The notes beneath the pieces are model-generated. The model did no database searches. It was given only the letters and a program-made list of their open reading frames with translations, and was not told the DNA's origin. Positions 1 through 8,972 of a stretch of DNA of 21,229 nucleotides are shown one piece after another. How positions within the stretch are numbered: position 1 is the first letter of the stretch; each line of letters begins with the position of its first letter. The stretch comes from Branchiostoma floridae (lineage: Eukaryota; Chordata; Leptocardii; Amphioxiformes; Branchiostomatidae): NCBI RefSeq assembly GCF_000003815.2, contig NW_023365739.1:1-21229 (forward strand), in the 5' to 3' direction. The position numbers and the translations under genes were made by a program.

Positions 1-158
1 ACATGTGTACATGTACTAACACTGTAATATGAATTATCAACATGTTGAGTTTAATATATTGTTTACACTACTGTGTCTAAGGTTTAAACATTCATTGACA
101 TNTACCACTATGTATTAGCTCTCATGGTTCATGCTTCGGCCAAGCACCTCTACCTTAC

Positions 159-374
159 GCAAAGAAACGATAGAATTTACAAGGACCAGCCGTTTGAAAC
201 GGCTTTTGCTTTGTCGCTAAAACATTGGCTGCCCATACGACGGGTCGACAAGTCATGTAAGATCCTCTCCGTCCGTTCTTGGTAACATCTTTAGCAGATG
301 ACAGATAGTCGTCTGGGTTCAGGGGGTCCCTCAACACCCGTGACACTCGTCTGGGCGGTGTTCGGTCAAAACTG
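159..374 (-). CDS. possible internal exon, product not recognised
   Basis: On the minus strand an open frame runs from a possible acceptor (CAG ending at 375, or a second one ending at 372) to a good donor GTAAGG beginning at 158. The encoded peptide is basic and hydrophilic, includes the stretch VLRDPLNPDDYLSSAKDV, and its codons look coding-like. I recognise no family. A plus-strand exon candidate lies only 63 bp away at 438-625, and the two are unlikely to belong to one transcript. This could be a chance open frame. Confidence 0.22.
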
Positions 375-437
375 CTGTGAATGCTAGTTTAGGCTCTTTG
401 TAAGGCCTATTGACGAGGTCTTCTTACCCTGTACCAG

Positions 438-625
438 CTCGGTCTTCCCTGCTGTTCAACCTTCAGACCATCGCCCAACTGTCGTGTCTCCTCCCGCGGA
501 CCTACCCTTCCCCTGCGAGGTTAGAGGAACAGCTGCAGTCCCGAGCGGCCATGAACGAAGACCTGACGGGAATCTGGCTGCAGTACCGATACCGACCGCT
601 GGGAGCAGATGTGATCATTCAGTAA
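438..625 (+). CDS. possible 3'-terminal exon, product not recognised
   Basis: A pyrimidine-rich stretch ending in CAG at 435-437 is followed by 61 sense codons and a TAA stop at 623-625. The exon starts in phase 1, so upstream coding exons would lie left of the window. The GC content is clearly higher than in the AT-rich DNA downstream. The peptide contains an acidic, amphipathic stretch (RLEEQLQSRAAMNEDL) and ends GADVIIQ. I do not recognise a family. A second plus frame is also open here (484-819), which lowers confidence. Confidence 0.33.
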
Positions 626-1842
626 AGCGGCTACATAGACTCTGTGTCTTCAACATCGGCTTCTTCCACGGGCCTATACCATATGTGCTCCTTCTCGCCG
701 TAATCATAAGGAGTGCTGATGAGCAAATAACTTTTATGGACGACATCCACGAACTCATGAATTTTCGCCAGATATCTAGAAAAAAATTTTTTTTTCTTCT
801 TCAGAGATGGTCAACATGACAAGAAAGTACCGAAATGGGGAACTATGTTTTGTTGTAGCCTAGTGATTGTACTTATAGAAGTGACAATAGTGAGCTAGCC
901 AGGGCTGTAGTTAGAGAAGTGACACTAGTTGGAAATTGCAAAACTGTCAACACTATGGAAGTAATTAGTATGCCAACTTGATAAGTGAATACTGGTGTAA
1001 CTTTTACTACACTAGCTCAATTCCTGAATACAGGAATGAATGCCTTGTTATCGGTACTACCATGTTTTGTCACTTCAATTTTTATTACAACGTTTATGGT
1101 GTCTACTTCGAAAACTAAACCATCTTTTTTTTTACCCATCTCTGTTTCGCCTTATCACATTTTTTTTGCAATCTGCAAAGAATGCCATCCATAATATTTA
1201 TTTGCTGTGGCCTAATCAATTTTAGCATTTTCTTCTTGTTTTGCAGGGAATTTAGGTGGAATGTTGCTACAATTTAGGATTCAACAGTACCTTTCACATA
1301 ATAAGTATTGCTTCACATATCTGTTGGAAATGTCTATAAAAATGTTCTGTGTACATCATAGTGTAAACAATCTGATGTAATACCTATTTCTTCAATGTAT
1401 ATCAATCATTTAGGTAGCCAACCATACTCAAAGTCAAATACATAAAAAAGCCAGAGTCAACAACAGACGATGCAAAAGACCTCGATCATTAATATCTTAA
1501 CTTGGAAATTGATATAGTTATCTAAGTATGCATAAATATATCCTGTTTTATCTGCACTTTGTCAAATACATCAGCATTAGGATAATGAAAAATTATTTCT
1601 GTTTTCTTCCATCTTGTGAACTTAATTGACGTAGCTTAAATTACGATTTTTTTCAAATTTGGGTGAAAGTTTCGTAGTAAATGATTAGATTGTCAACATT
1701 GTGACCTGTGTAAGTTAGTTACAGGTGTATGTAACCAAGCATAAATTAAGCAGATGTGAAAGTCATTTGTATAATCATAATTTCTCATGGAGGTAAGAGG
1801 TCTCCGAACTCTTGTTGATGTACCTTCAGTTACGAATATTTT
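626..1842. other. AT-rich intergenic stretch with no supported gene
   Basis: This stretch is AT-rich with many stops in all frames. It holds homopolymer T runs near 781-798, a short imperfect duplication around 860-940, and a degenerate copy of the end of the neighbouring sulfotransferase-like gene at 1618-1735 (listed separately). I see no convincing exon, RNA gene or transposon end. Confidence 0.6.
1618..1735 (-). repeat. degenerate copy of the sulfotransferase-like gene's 3' end
   Basis: This segment aligns by eye to about 1806-1925, roughly 190 bp away in the same orientation. The best block covers the last codons and stop of the gene: both copies read ACTYTCACCCARATTTGA followed by an A-rich run and TTCG. 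The minus-strand reading ends TFTQI-stop here against TLTQI-stop in the gene. Similarity fades on both sides. It is probably a decayed tandem copy of the terminal exon. Confidence 0.45.
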
Positions 1843-4800
1843 TCAAATCTGGGTGAGAGTCCCGTTGGTTACAAAGTCTGGTTGGTTGATTTCCATGTTA
1901 GCATGTTCAAGAACCTTTGAAATGATCCCCATCTCCCACTCCCCCACCCATCTGCCTCCCCCACTCGGCCCCCTACTAGACAATCTATGGCCCGCCTGAC
2001 TATCCACACCGAACACGTCTCGTATTTTCTGTTTTGCATCCTTATCTCGACATCTGATTCCGAGAATATCCATGACTTTCAGAACCATGCCCTCCTTATA
2101 CCTACATAACTCATCGTATCTCAGTATCACATGGAAGCATTTATGTGGGTCATCTTTCGTCAGCTCATTTGCTTTTTTCATAAACATGAGCCAAATACAA
2201 GCAAAGAACCAAACGACACCATGGGTAACGGGAATGGAAGTAAACACAGGGACATCCCATGGAGCAGGGAACACTATGTCACCTATGTTCTCAACATACT
2301 TGATATCACGTTTAAGAGCAGTTTGAAGCCAGTACTTCCAATAGCGGCCCTCTGCCATGAGATGGAGGTTAGAGTCCACATATCCGACGACGTCCCGATA
2401 CAGGAAGATGTTCTTCACTCTTGGCAATGCGGTTTGCAACAGGTCTGCAATGGGAAGAACCTGTAGATATAGAAACTGTCGACGTCAGTGCAATGCGGGA
2501 ACGAGGTTTAACGAGATGGAAATGAAGTCAGATAGTCAGATTATGAAACACATTCATTCGATCGTGATAACAGCAGGGTTTTGCCCCTCACTGTCTTAAT
2601 CAATGCAGTCAATCTATATTGTGTAGCTTCCTTGTTGACTTACCTGGCCACGCAATTTGTAACAGGTTATTGTTTTGGAAGGATTGTCCTGTAACAGGGA
2701 GTAGTTGAAAAGGGTGTTGGTGTGTCTTACGACGGTCATGAGCATTTCCTTCTCATCCAAAGATGTATCCTTTTGGAGGGCGTAACGTGAGAAATTGGTG
2801 TGCACGTCGGATTCAGAAATCGTGTGCATCTCACCACTTGCTTGTAGAGCTTTGACCAGCAGTGTCGAGCCGCATCGCACTGTTTTTAAAAGAATGTAAG
2901 GCGTTAACGTATTGTCCTTTGGGATTTTTTTTCAATGTTTGCTGCTTGTCAATCGTGTTTCGTATATAAGAACGGATATCCTACTTTATTAAAGTAATAT
3001 CAATAAACGCCTAACTAACAGAATCCTTTTGTGCTTTTTGTCGCCTGTGACCTTTTATTTCGCAAAATATACATTCATGTAATGAAATAAACAAATAGTT
3101 CAGTTTCATGATTTTTAAAATAAGCTATAGCATTATCTAAAGAAAAGTAATAGCAATGGCTCAATTCCTGTTTTGGGGTATGTAAATTACTGGCTTACTT
3201 GTATGATGGAGGAAAATAGTTGTGACATGTTCAACGTCTTTGGCAACTTCAGTAGCGACATCTGCCAACTGGGAAAATGGTATCACGAGTAGTTCTTCAG
3301 CTGTCGACATCAAGGGCTGAACAGAGATAGGAAAGTTATGTGCCATAGAAACGAGGTTTGTCGATTATATAACTTTGTTGTTGCACCCCGATAACATTAG
3401 AGAGAGTTCCGTCCAAGAAATGGATCAGTTATTGTTTCTTAAACCCTATTCAGACCGGGTTTTTTTGGTCAATCTGGGACGGTTGTGTATGTGGGGAGGG
3501 GGGGGGGACGTCTAACTCCTGTAACTCACAAACGACTTATCATATGACCCCTAATTTTTTAGAGAATGACGTGGACATAAAATATGAGTATTGTAGCAAA
3601 ATTTGACGTCGTTATGACGTAATATTGCGTAATTATGACGTCATTAATGTGATTGTATTGGCTGAAACCATGAAGAAAAGTGTATTTCCATAAAACTTCA
3701 AGTTGTGCTTCGAAAATGCAACAGCCATTGTAGATAACAAAATAATAATGTCTGCTACCACTTCTGTTGTCAATAGCAACATCGGGTCAGGTAGTTATGA
3801 ATTTTTAAGGGATGATATGAAAGCTAGTTCTACGTGATCTGGTACAATGGTCCGCCATCTTGGATCTAGGCCGATGACGTCGTTCAATTAGCATAATTCA
3901 TACACACTTAATTATGAAAAATAAACTTAATGAGATAAGGTTTTATTCATGTAATAAAATAGCTTTTATGTAGCAAGAAAACCTGAAAAATACATAGTAA
4001 GAACCGAAATTTGCGATTTTCGTCAAAAATGCCTATTAATAACCGGAAGCCATGGCAACACGAAAAACGGATATGTTTATAATAATAATAATAATAATGA
4101 TAATAATAATAATAAAAGTTGGCATAGGCCTCACCCCCACCCCCCGTCTAAATAGGGTTAAGCATACACAAAAGCTAAAAAGTTAATGGTTCATTTTTCT
4201 CTCTTTCTTTTGTAGCCAATGCTTCTGCCTAGGGCTGGGTATCGGTACTGCGTACCGGTACAAAACCGGTTTTTCTTATTGGACCGGTCCAGAAAAAACG
4301 GACCTGAAAAAATTAGGTGGACCGGACGTTGGACCGATTCAAAAATTAACAGATTATTTTATCAGGCATTCACACGTTTTAGCGCTTGCAGGTGGAAAAA
4401 AATAACAAGAGTGAAGTAGAGTAGAATTTATAGTAATTTCTACCAAGTTTTACAGCCAATCGTACAGGTGCAGTTAGCGTTGTATGGTTTTAAAACGCCA
4501 GTGTAAGTCTAATACTCCACCAAACAGATTTCTTTGTAGTGAAATGGACCATTGGTATGAGTCATAATGCATCAGGTCCAGGTTCAGGTCCGGACCTGGA
4601 CCTAATCCTTTGGACCTGAACCGGACCTGGACCTGAATTTTCGGTACCTGTACCCACCCCTACTTCTGCCAACTTAGACTTAAGCTACTTCAAGATTTGT
4701 ACATATCGATATCGCTGGTGTTGATATTTAGACTTAATGCTGTTGAGGCAAAGGGCTACAACACTTCCGATTGCTCAAAGAGTAAGTTGTGCCATGCAAC

Positions 4801-5540
4801 AATTACCTCATATTATTTCCTTCTGTTTGAACAAAAGGCATTTAGCGTGATTTAGAAGAGACTCCTACATATCAGACCTTATATAGAAACATCATTTCGT
4901 TATTGACAAGATGTTCCTGTCAATAGCTCAAAATGCGTAATTAAAAGGATACGGAGAACCATTCTGATACTATTTATTGAAATTTCATGATGGCTGTCTT
5001 GGTAGCGCTATCTCTCTTCGATCTTAAATCTAACAGATCGCTCGACGAAATGCATTGAAAAAGAAAAAGTTTTGTTCGCACTTCGTGGCTGTTCTATTGT
5101 CTTTTCAGTCACCCATTTTACGTTTTTTTATGATATAGGCAGAATATAATCTATGTCATACAATTCGTCAATCTTCTCCTTCAAAAAAAATTAGAAAATA
5201 GATCGTCTTGGCAATAGCACCTCAGAAAAAACATTCTTATTGACAATGATACCAAACAAAGTTATTAAAGGCCTAGGCCTCTGACAAGTAGAAATGTAAG
5301 CCTTACCTCTCTTATGAATGGAGCTGCCTTAACTTTAGACAAGTCCGTTGGTCTCGCCAACACAAGTGCCTTGTCTTTAAAGTCAGCACAGCACACGAGG
5401 TAGTCACGACCATGCTCGCGGAAAAACTTGGCCGGGTTGGAAACTGACACTTTTTCCTTCCTTGCTTCAAAATCGCTGAACTGCGTTGGGTTGAGGTAAT
5501 TAAGACCCGCTTTCACGCAGACTTGCAGTAGGTACGCCAT
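1843..5540 (-). CDS. sulfotransferase-like protein, four coding exons
   Basis: The exons are 5540-5307, 3316-3199, 2879-2644 and 2460-1843 (stop TGA at 1845-1843), joined in phases 0, 1 and 0. They total 1206 nt and encode 401 residues. All donors are GT and all acceptors AG; the acceptor before 3316 has a long pyrimidine tract. The ATG at 5540 has A at -3 and G at +4. The likely role is transfer of sulfate from PAPS to an acceptor that cannot be named. Evidence is a 5'-phosphosulfate-loop-like motif, HHTMRCGSTLL (residues 115-125), which forms only after splicing, and a 3'-phosphate-binding-like motif, IFLYRDVVGYVDS (214-226, with R218 and S226). A standard P-K-S-G-T-T-W loop is absent, so this is a divergent branch. 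The last 45 residues are glycine- and serine-rich and then amphipathic. Intron 1 carries two transposons. An additional 5' exon at 7826-7882 is possible. Confidence 0.82.
3439..4161. mobile_element. piggyBac-like non-autonomous element
   Basis: The ends are inverted: CCCTATTCAGACCGGG at 3444-3459 faces CCCTATTTAGACGGGG read inward from 4157. Both are flanked by TTAA (3439-3442 and 4158-4161), with one extra A on the left. TTAA target sites and CCCT-type ends are typical of piggyBac. There is no transposase frame in the 0.7-kb interior, which contains G-runs, a cluster of TGACGT motifs and an AAT microsatellite. It lies in intron 1 of the sulfotransferase-like gene. The internal TIR match is short, so the superfamily call is moderate. 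Confidence 0.6.
4079..4115. repeat. (AAT)n microsatellite
   Basis: About 12 AAT units with one internal substitution (AATGAT), close to the right end of the piggyBac-like element. Confidence 0.85.
4222..4670. mobile_element. hAT-like MITE with 8-bp target-site duplication
   Basis: The element spans 4230-4662 (433 bp). Its ends are imperfect inverted repeats, TAGGGCTGGGTATCGGTAC on the left and TAGGGGTGGGTACAGGTAC read inward from the right. It is bracketed by a perfect 8-bp duplication, CTTCTGCC, at 4222-4229 and 4663-4670. An 8-bp duplication with a T/CAGGG-type end is the hAT signature. The subterminal parts repeat GGACC and GGTCC words many times, as transposase-binding ends often do. There is no transposase frame. 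It sits in intron 1 of the sulfotransferase-like gene. Confidence 0.85.
4671..5306. other. remainder of intron 1 of the sulfotransferase-like gene
   Basis: AT-rich sequence between the hAT-like MITE and the donor at 5306-5305. I see no additional exon or structured repeat. Confidence 0.5.
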
Positions 5541-5577
5541 CTTTTAAATCTGAAATTTGGCACACAGTTATTTTAAT

Positions 5578-5960
5578 CAGGGGTGCCTAAGCATTTGCAC
5601 GAACCCTATTATGAGATTCGTACGAACATTATGTGATACGGACGAATCACGATGCAAAAACGCACGAACCTTATGAAACTCACACGAATCACTATGCGAA
5701 AACTTACGAACCTTATGTGATTTGCACGAACCTTATGCGTATGACGTGATGTTACGTGACCCGGTGGCGGTTGGCCGGTTTCATAAGGGTCGTGTGTGTT
5801 AACATAGTGATTCGTGCGAATCACATAAGGTTCGTACGTTTTCGCATAGTGATTCGTCTGATTTTCATAAGGTTCGTGCGTTTTCACATAGTAATTCGTG
5901 CGTATCACATAATGTTCCTACGAATCTCATAGGGTTCGTGCAAATGCTTGGGCACCCCTG
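5578..5960. mobile_element. foldback element with ends CAGGGGTGCC
   Basis: Almost the whole 383 bp folds on itself. The left half beginning CAGGGGTGCCTAAGCATTTG pairs with the reverse complement of the right half (CAGGGGTGCCCAAGCATTTG), with occasional mismatches, up to a GC-rich centre near 5755-5785. Within each arm a unit containing CACGAACCTTATGTGATTCG repeats roughly every 42 bp. CAGGGGTG ends resemble hAT MITEs, but I could not find a matching 8-bp target duplication. The long minus-strand open frame here (TNHYVKTHEPYE-type repeats) is a by-product of the repeat. The element lies 38 bp upstream of the sulfotransferase-like ATG. Confidence 0.75.
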
Positions 5961-6297
5961 TTGATGTCACGTTAACGTACGTGTAGCATAAAGGGTTTGG
6001 ACTGATCACAAGCTCTTAAATCTATGAGACACATTACGTATACGTGTTTACATACAGGTGCCCATTTGCCAATGTGGGTCATTTAACCCGGTGATACGTC
6101 AATGATTAACGGTTGGTAAATTTCAAACAAGTCTTATCATTGTAAATCTATGATCATCCGGGCATTTATGCACACATTGCCATGCGTTGAGGCACATGTC
6201 TTGCAGGACTTAAGTGGTAGGTACAACAGAAAGGCTGACATCCTTGCAACGGAAAGAAACCCTTTGGAGGGGCTTTGAGCCGGCCTTCAGACTTCCT
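5961..6297. other. unassigned sequence up to the first gap
   Basis: No gene or repeat boundary recognised. The last 85 bases have higher GC and may be the edge of something lying in the gap. Confidence 0.4.
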
Positions 6298-7216
6298 NNN
6301 NNNNNNNNNNNNNNNNNNNNNNNNNNNNNNNNNNNNNNNNNNNNNNNNNNNNNNNNNNNNNNNNNNNNNNNNNNNNNNNNNNNNNNNNNNNNNNNNNNNN
6401 NNNNNNNNNNNNNNNNNNNNNNNNNNNNNNNNNNNNNNNNNNNNNNNNNNNNNNNNNNNNNNNNNNNNNNNNNNNNNNNNNNNNNNNNNNNNNNNNNNNN
6501 NNNNNNNNNNNNNNNNNNNNNNNNNNNNNNNNNNNNNNNNNNNNNNNNNNNNNNNNNNNNNNNNNNNNNNNNNNNNNNNNNNNNNNNNNNNNNNNNNNNN
6601 NNNNNNNNNNNNNNNNNNNNNNNNNNNNNNNNNNNNNNNNNNNNNNNNNNNNNNNNNNNNNNNNNNNNNNNNNNNNNNNNNNNNNNNNNNNNNNNNNNNN
6701 NNNNNNNNNNNNNNNNNNNNNNNNNNNNNNNNNNNNNNNNNNNNNNNNNNNNNNNNNNNNNNNNNNNNNNNNNNNNNNNNNNNNNNNNNNNNNNNNNNNN
6801 NNNNNNNNNNNNNNNNNNNNNNNNNNNNNNNNNNNNNNNNNNNNNNNNNNNNNNNNNNNNNNNNNNNNNNNNNNNNNNNNNNNNNNNNNNNNNNNNNNNN
6901 NNNNNNNNNNNNNNNNNNNNNNNNNNNNNNNNNNNNNNNNNNNNNNNNNNNNNNNNNNNNNNNNNNNNNNNNNNNNNNNNNNNNNNNNNNNNNNNNNNNN
7001 NNNNNNNNNNNNNNNNNNNNNNNNNNNNNNNNNNNNNNNNNNNNNNNNNNNNNNNNNNNNNNNNNNNNNNNNNNNNNNNNNNNNNNNNNNNNNNNNNNNN
7101 NNNNNNNNNNNNNNNNNNNNNNNNNNNNNNNNNNNNNNNNNNNNNNNNNNNNNNNNNNNNNNNNNNNNNNNNNNNNNNNNNNNNNNNNNNNNNNNNNNNN
7201 NNNNNNNNNNNNNNNN
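6298..7216. other. assembly gap (919 N)
   Basis: Run of N. Any open frame crossing it is meaningless. Exons of the flanking minus-strand gene could be hidden here. Confidence 1.
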
Positions 7217-7351
7217 ACTGTATGTTGTATAAAAACTGTAAGCAGGAAGTTCTTCTCCAGTCTATTATCGTTTCAGTTGACTGCAATCTATGATTTCATT
7301 GGATTATCGTAGGAACAAGTAAGAAATAAATGTTCGGGTGCAGGTTTGCAG

Positions 7352-7585
7352 ACCGTTATCATCGATCATGACAACATATGTGAACATATTTTTGCACGTA
7401 ATTGTGATCACGTACACAGCACTGTACAATCAGTTGCCCTTTGTCCAGGGGCCATGTACTTCAACCTTTTTTCACGACACCAGGTAAATCACTTAGCCAA
7501 ACTCTTGAAGAAACTCGAGAACGATCTAAAACACACACTTCCACAATTGCGTTCGGTTAAATCCGGTCAAACATGTAAATTTTAG
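7352..7585 (+). CDS. possible terminal exon, product not recognised
   Basis: An acceptor-like GGTTTGCAG ending at 7351 precedes 77 sense codons and a TAG. The peptide begins TVIIDHDNICEHIF and ends with a basic helix-like stretch (HLAKLLKKLENDLKHTL). A donor-like CAG|GTAAAT at 7483 could split it. No family recognised. Any upstream exons would be in the first gap. It might be part of an unrecognised transposon or a chance frame. Confidence 0.25.
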   Translation, partial: TVIIDHDNICEHIFARNCDHVHSTVQSVALCPGAMYFNLFSRHQVNHLAKLLKKLENDLKHTLPQLRSVKSGQTCKF

Positions 7586-7825
7586 TGTTTTCTGGGGGAA
7601 ATTATAGTAATGTATTGTGTAACTTCCCATGCAAAGTTAAAGTTTTGATGCCAGTAAACTCGCTCACAGTAACGATGCCTTACGTATGGCAAGATAGGGT
7701 TGGTGGTCCTGTTTATAAATGACAGTTGTTATTGAGTAACACAGCCACACAAGTAAGGATATCCCGAAACGCCAAGTCATGCTAGTCTATGACAATTACA
7801 CACGAAGCGACATGTCCGTACGTAC
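7586..7825. other. unassigned sequence
   Basis: No exon, RNA gene or repeat seen on either strand. Confidence 0.45.
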
Positions 7826-7882
7826 CTGAGTAAATTTGATCTCTGGGTTGAAGTTCGGAGTAGGGAGGTACGGAGCGGCCAT
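7826..7882 (-). CDS. candidate first coding exon, minus strand
   Basis: ATG at 7882-7880 in a good context (A at -3, G at +4) opens 19 codons (MAAPYLPTPNFNPEIKFTQ) that end in phase 0 at a strong donor, CAG|GTACGT (GT at 7825-7824). The next phase-0 candidate downstream is the ATG-containing exon at 5540, if the AAAAG just before that ATG is used as acceptor; this would give a 420-residue sulfotransferase-like protein. Otherwise the continuation lies in the first gap. The stronger-looking TTTCAG acceptor near 5556 would bring an in-frame TAA. Confidence 0.5.
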
Positions 7883-8076
7883 TTGCAGCCTGGCGAGTAG
7901 AAAAAGGGGCGTGTCCATGCGGGGTCAGGGTCCACTGGCGCTTTGTTGAACGTCACTGACGGTAATCTCCAAGTAGATGTTGGGACGGCTAGAAACTGTT
8001 AAGTTTCCTAGCTGCCCTTTCTTTAACCTTCACGGAAGGGAAACATGTTGTTTTTGCTCCGTTTCTTCCTCTCCAA
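7883..8076. other. GC-richer intergenic sequence between head-to-head genes
   Basis: Lies between the start of the minus-strand exon at 7882 and the left edge of the visible inverted duplication. It probably holds the minus-strand promoter, but I see no clear TATA box. Confidence 0.35.
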
Positions 8077-8141
8077 ACAGATAAGGTCAATGACCAGACG
8101 GCCGCCACCATGTTTACTGGTAATACCCTGTGGTGTTTCAT

Positions 8142-8168
8142 TACCTCCATGAAATTTCATGGAGGTTA
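8142..8168. repeat. terminal-hairpin motif of an interspersed repeat
   Basis: ACCTCCATGAA immediately followed by its inverted copy TTCATGGAGGT. The same motif occurs at 13136-13148 and at 16806-16834 and 21140-21165, so it marks the end of an interspersed family present several times in this window. Confidence 0.55.
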
Positions 8169-8286
8169 TGTTTTCACCATCCTCCTACGCACGGTTCCCA
8201 ACGGCTAGCTGACTCAGCCTATGGGGCCCTGCCATCTCATGGCCTACCAGCAATTACTTTGATTGTCGCCACAAACCAGCTGTCAG

Positions 8287-8448
8287 CCAATCAGAGAATA
8301 GGCATTTCTTGGGCTTTCTGTTTATGAAAGCCGTCTAGCAAAGGCCGCTGGGAAGCTATCAGCCAATCATGTTATGTCTTACATAGCACCATCCTCCTAC
8401 GCCCGATCCCCAACGGCAACTAAGGGTAAGCTCATTAATATTTATAAG
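8287..8448 (+). promoter_or_regulatory. candidate promoter of the left kringle gene (two CCAAT boxes and TATA)
   Basis: CAGCCAATCA occurs twice, with CCAAT at 8287-8291 and 8363-8367, matching the NF-Y consensus. TATTTATAAG follows at 8439-8448. The second CCAAT lies about 75 bp upstream of the TATA box, a usual spacing. Transcription would then start near 8470, roughly 500 bp before the ATG at 8973, with a possible 5'-UTR intron using the acceptor GTGCTGTGCAG at 8953. The arrangement is conserved in the other arm. Confidence 0.55.
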
Positions 8449-8972
8449 CAGGGCGGCCAGGAATGAGTGCGTCAGATAGCAGAGGTGACCCCAAGGAGTT
8501 TGGACACGACTGTGGGTCCCTCTGCGTAGGAGAATGGTTTTCACTAGAGTTGGTGTGTAAAACTTCTGTGTATCTGTGTGTCTGCGCGAACGCAAAAATC
8601 TTACGTGTGTTGGCTAACTACATGTTGTGTGGTGAACACGGACAATATCAGACTAAGAAAAAAGAATGAAAATTGTTTTTCTCGTGTGGGTGCATATGCA
8701 TGAATTCAATATAGTTTCCAAACATGATAAAAAATAGAATGTCTTTAAAGATTGTTTTCGATACCTCTCTTTCAATATGTAATTAACACACAAACAAAAC
8801 GATTACGTGTCTGTATGATTTGTCTCTACCGAAAACGTGCGCTGTTTGCCACCCACTCAACATGATTCTCTTTCATCTTTGGTTTCTAATTTCTTCATTT
8901 CTACATTGTGTCTCGGACCCCGCCTGACGCAGGACGTGTATTTGTGCTGTGCAGAAACCGACAAGTCGCACC

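Noticed and set aside
484-819. 111-residue plus-strand frame
   Set aside because: It overlaps the better-supported 438-625 frame, runs into AT-rich intergenic DNA, and ends after a T-run.
5609-5908. 99-residue repetitive protein on the minus strand
   Set aside because: It is read from the 42-bp subrepeats of the foldback element, with no start context or splice support.
6210-7312. Three long open frames across the first gap
   Set aside because: They consist almost entirely of N and have no real coding content.
7325-7330. AATAAA as a polyadenylation signal of a gene in the gap
   Set aside because: A single hexamer in AT-rich DNA without an associated coding end.
8110-8204. ATG in a perfect GCCGCCACC context on the plus strand
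   Set aside because: The frame closes quickly and runs through the hairpin repeat. The context is not preserved at the matching site in the right arm.
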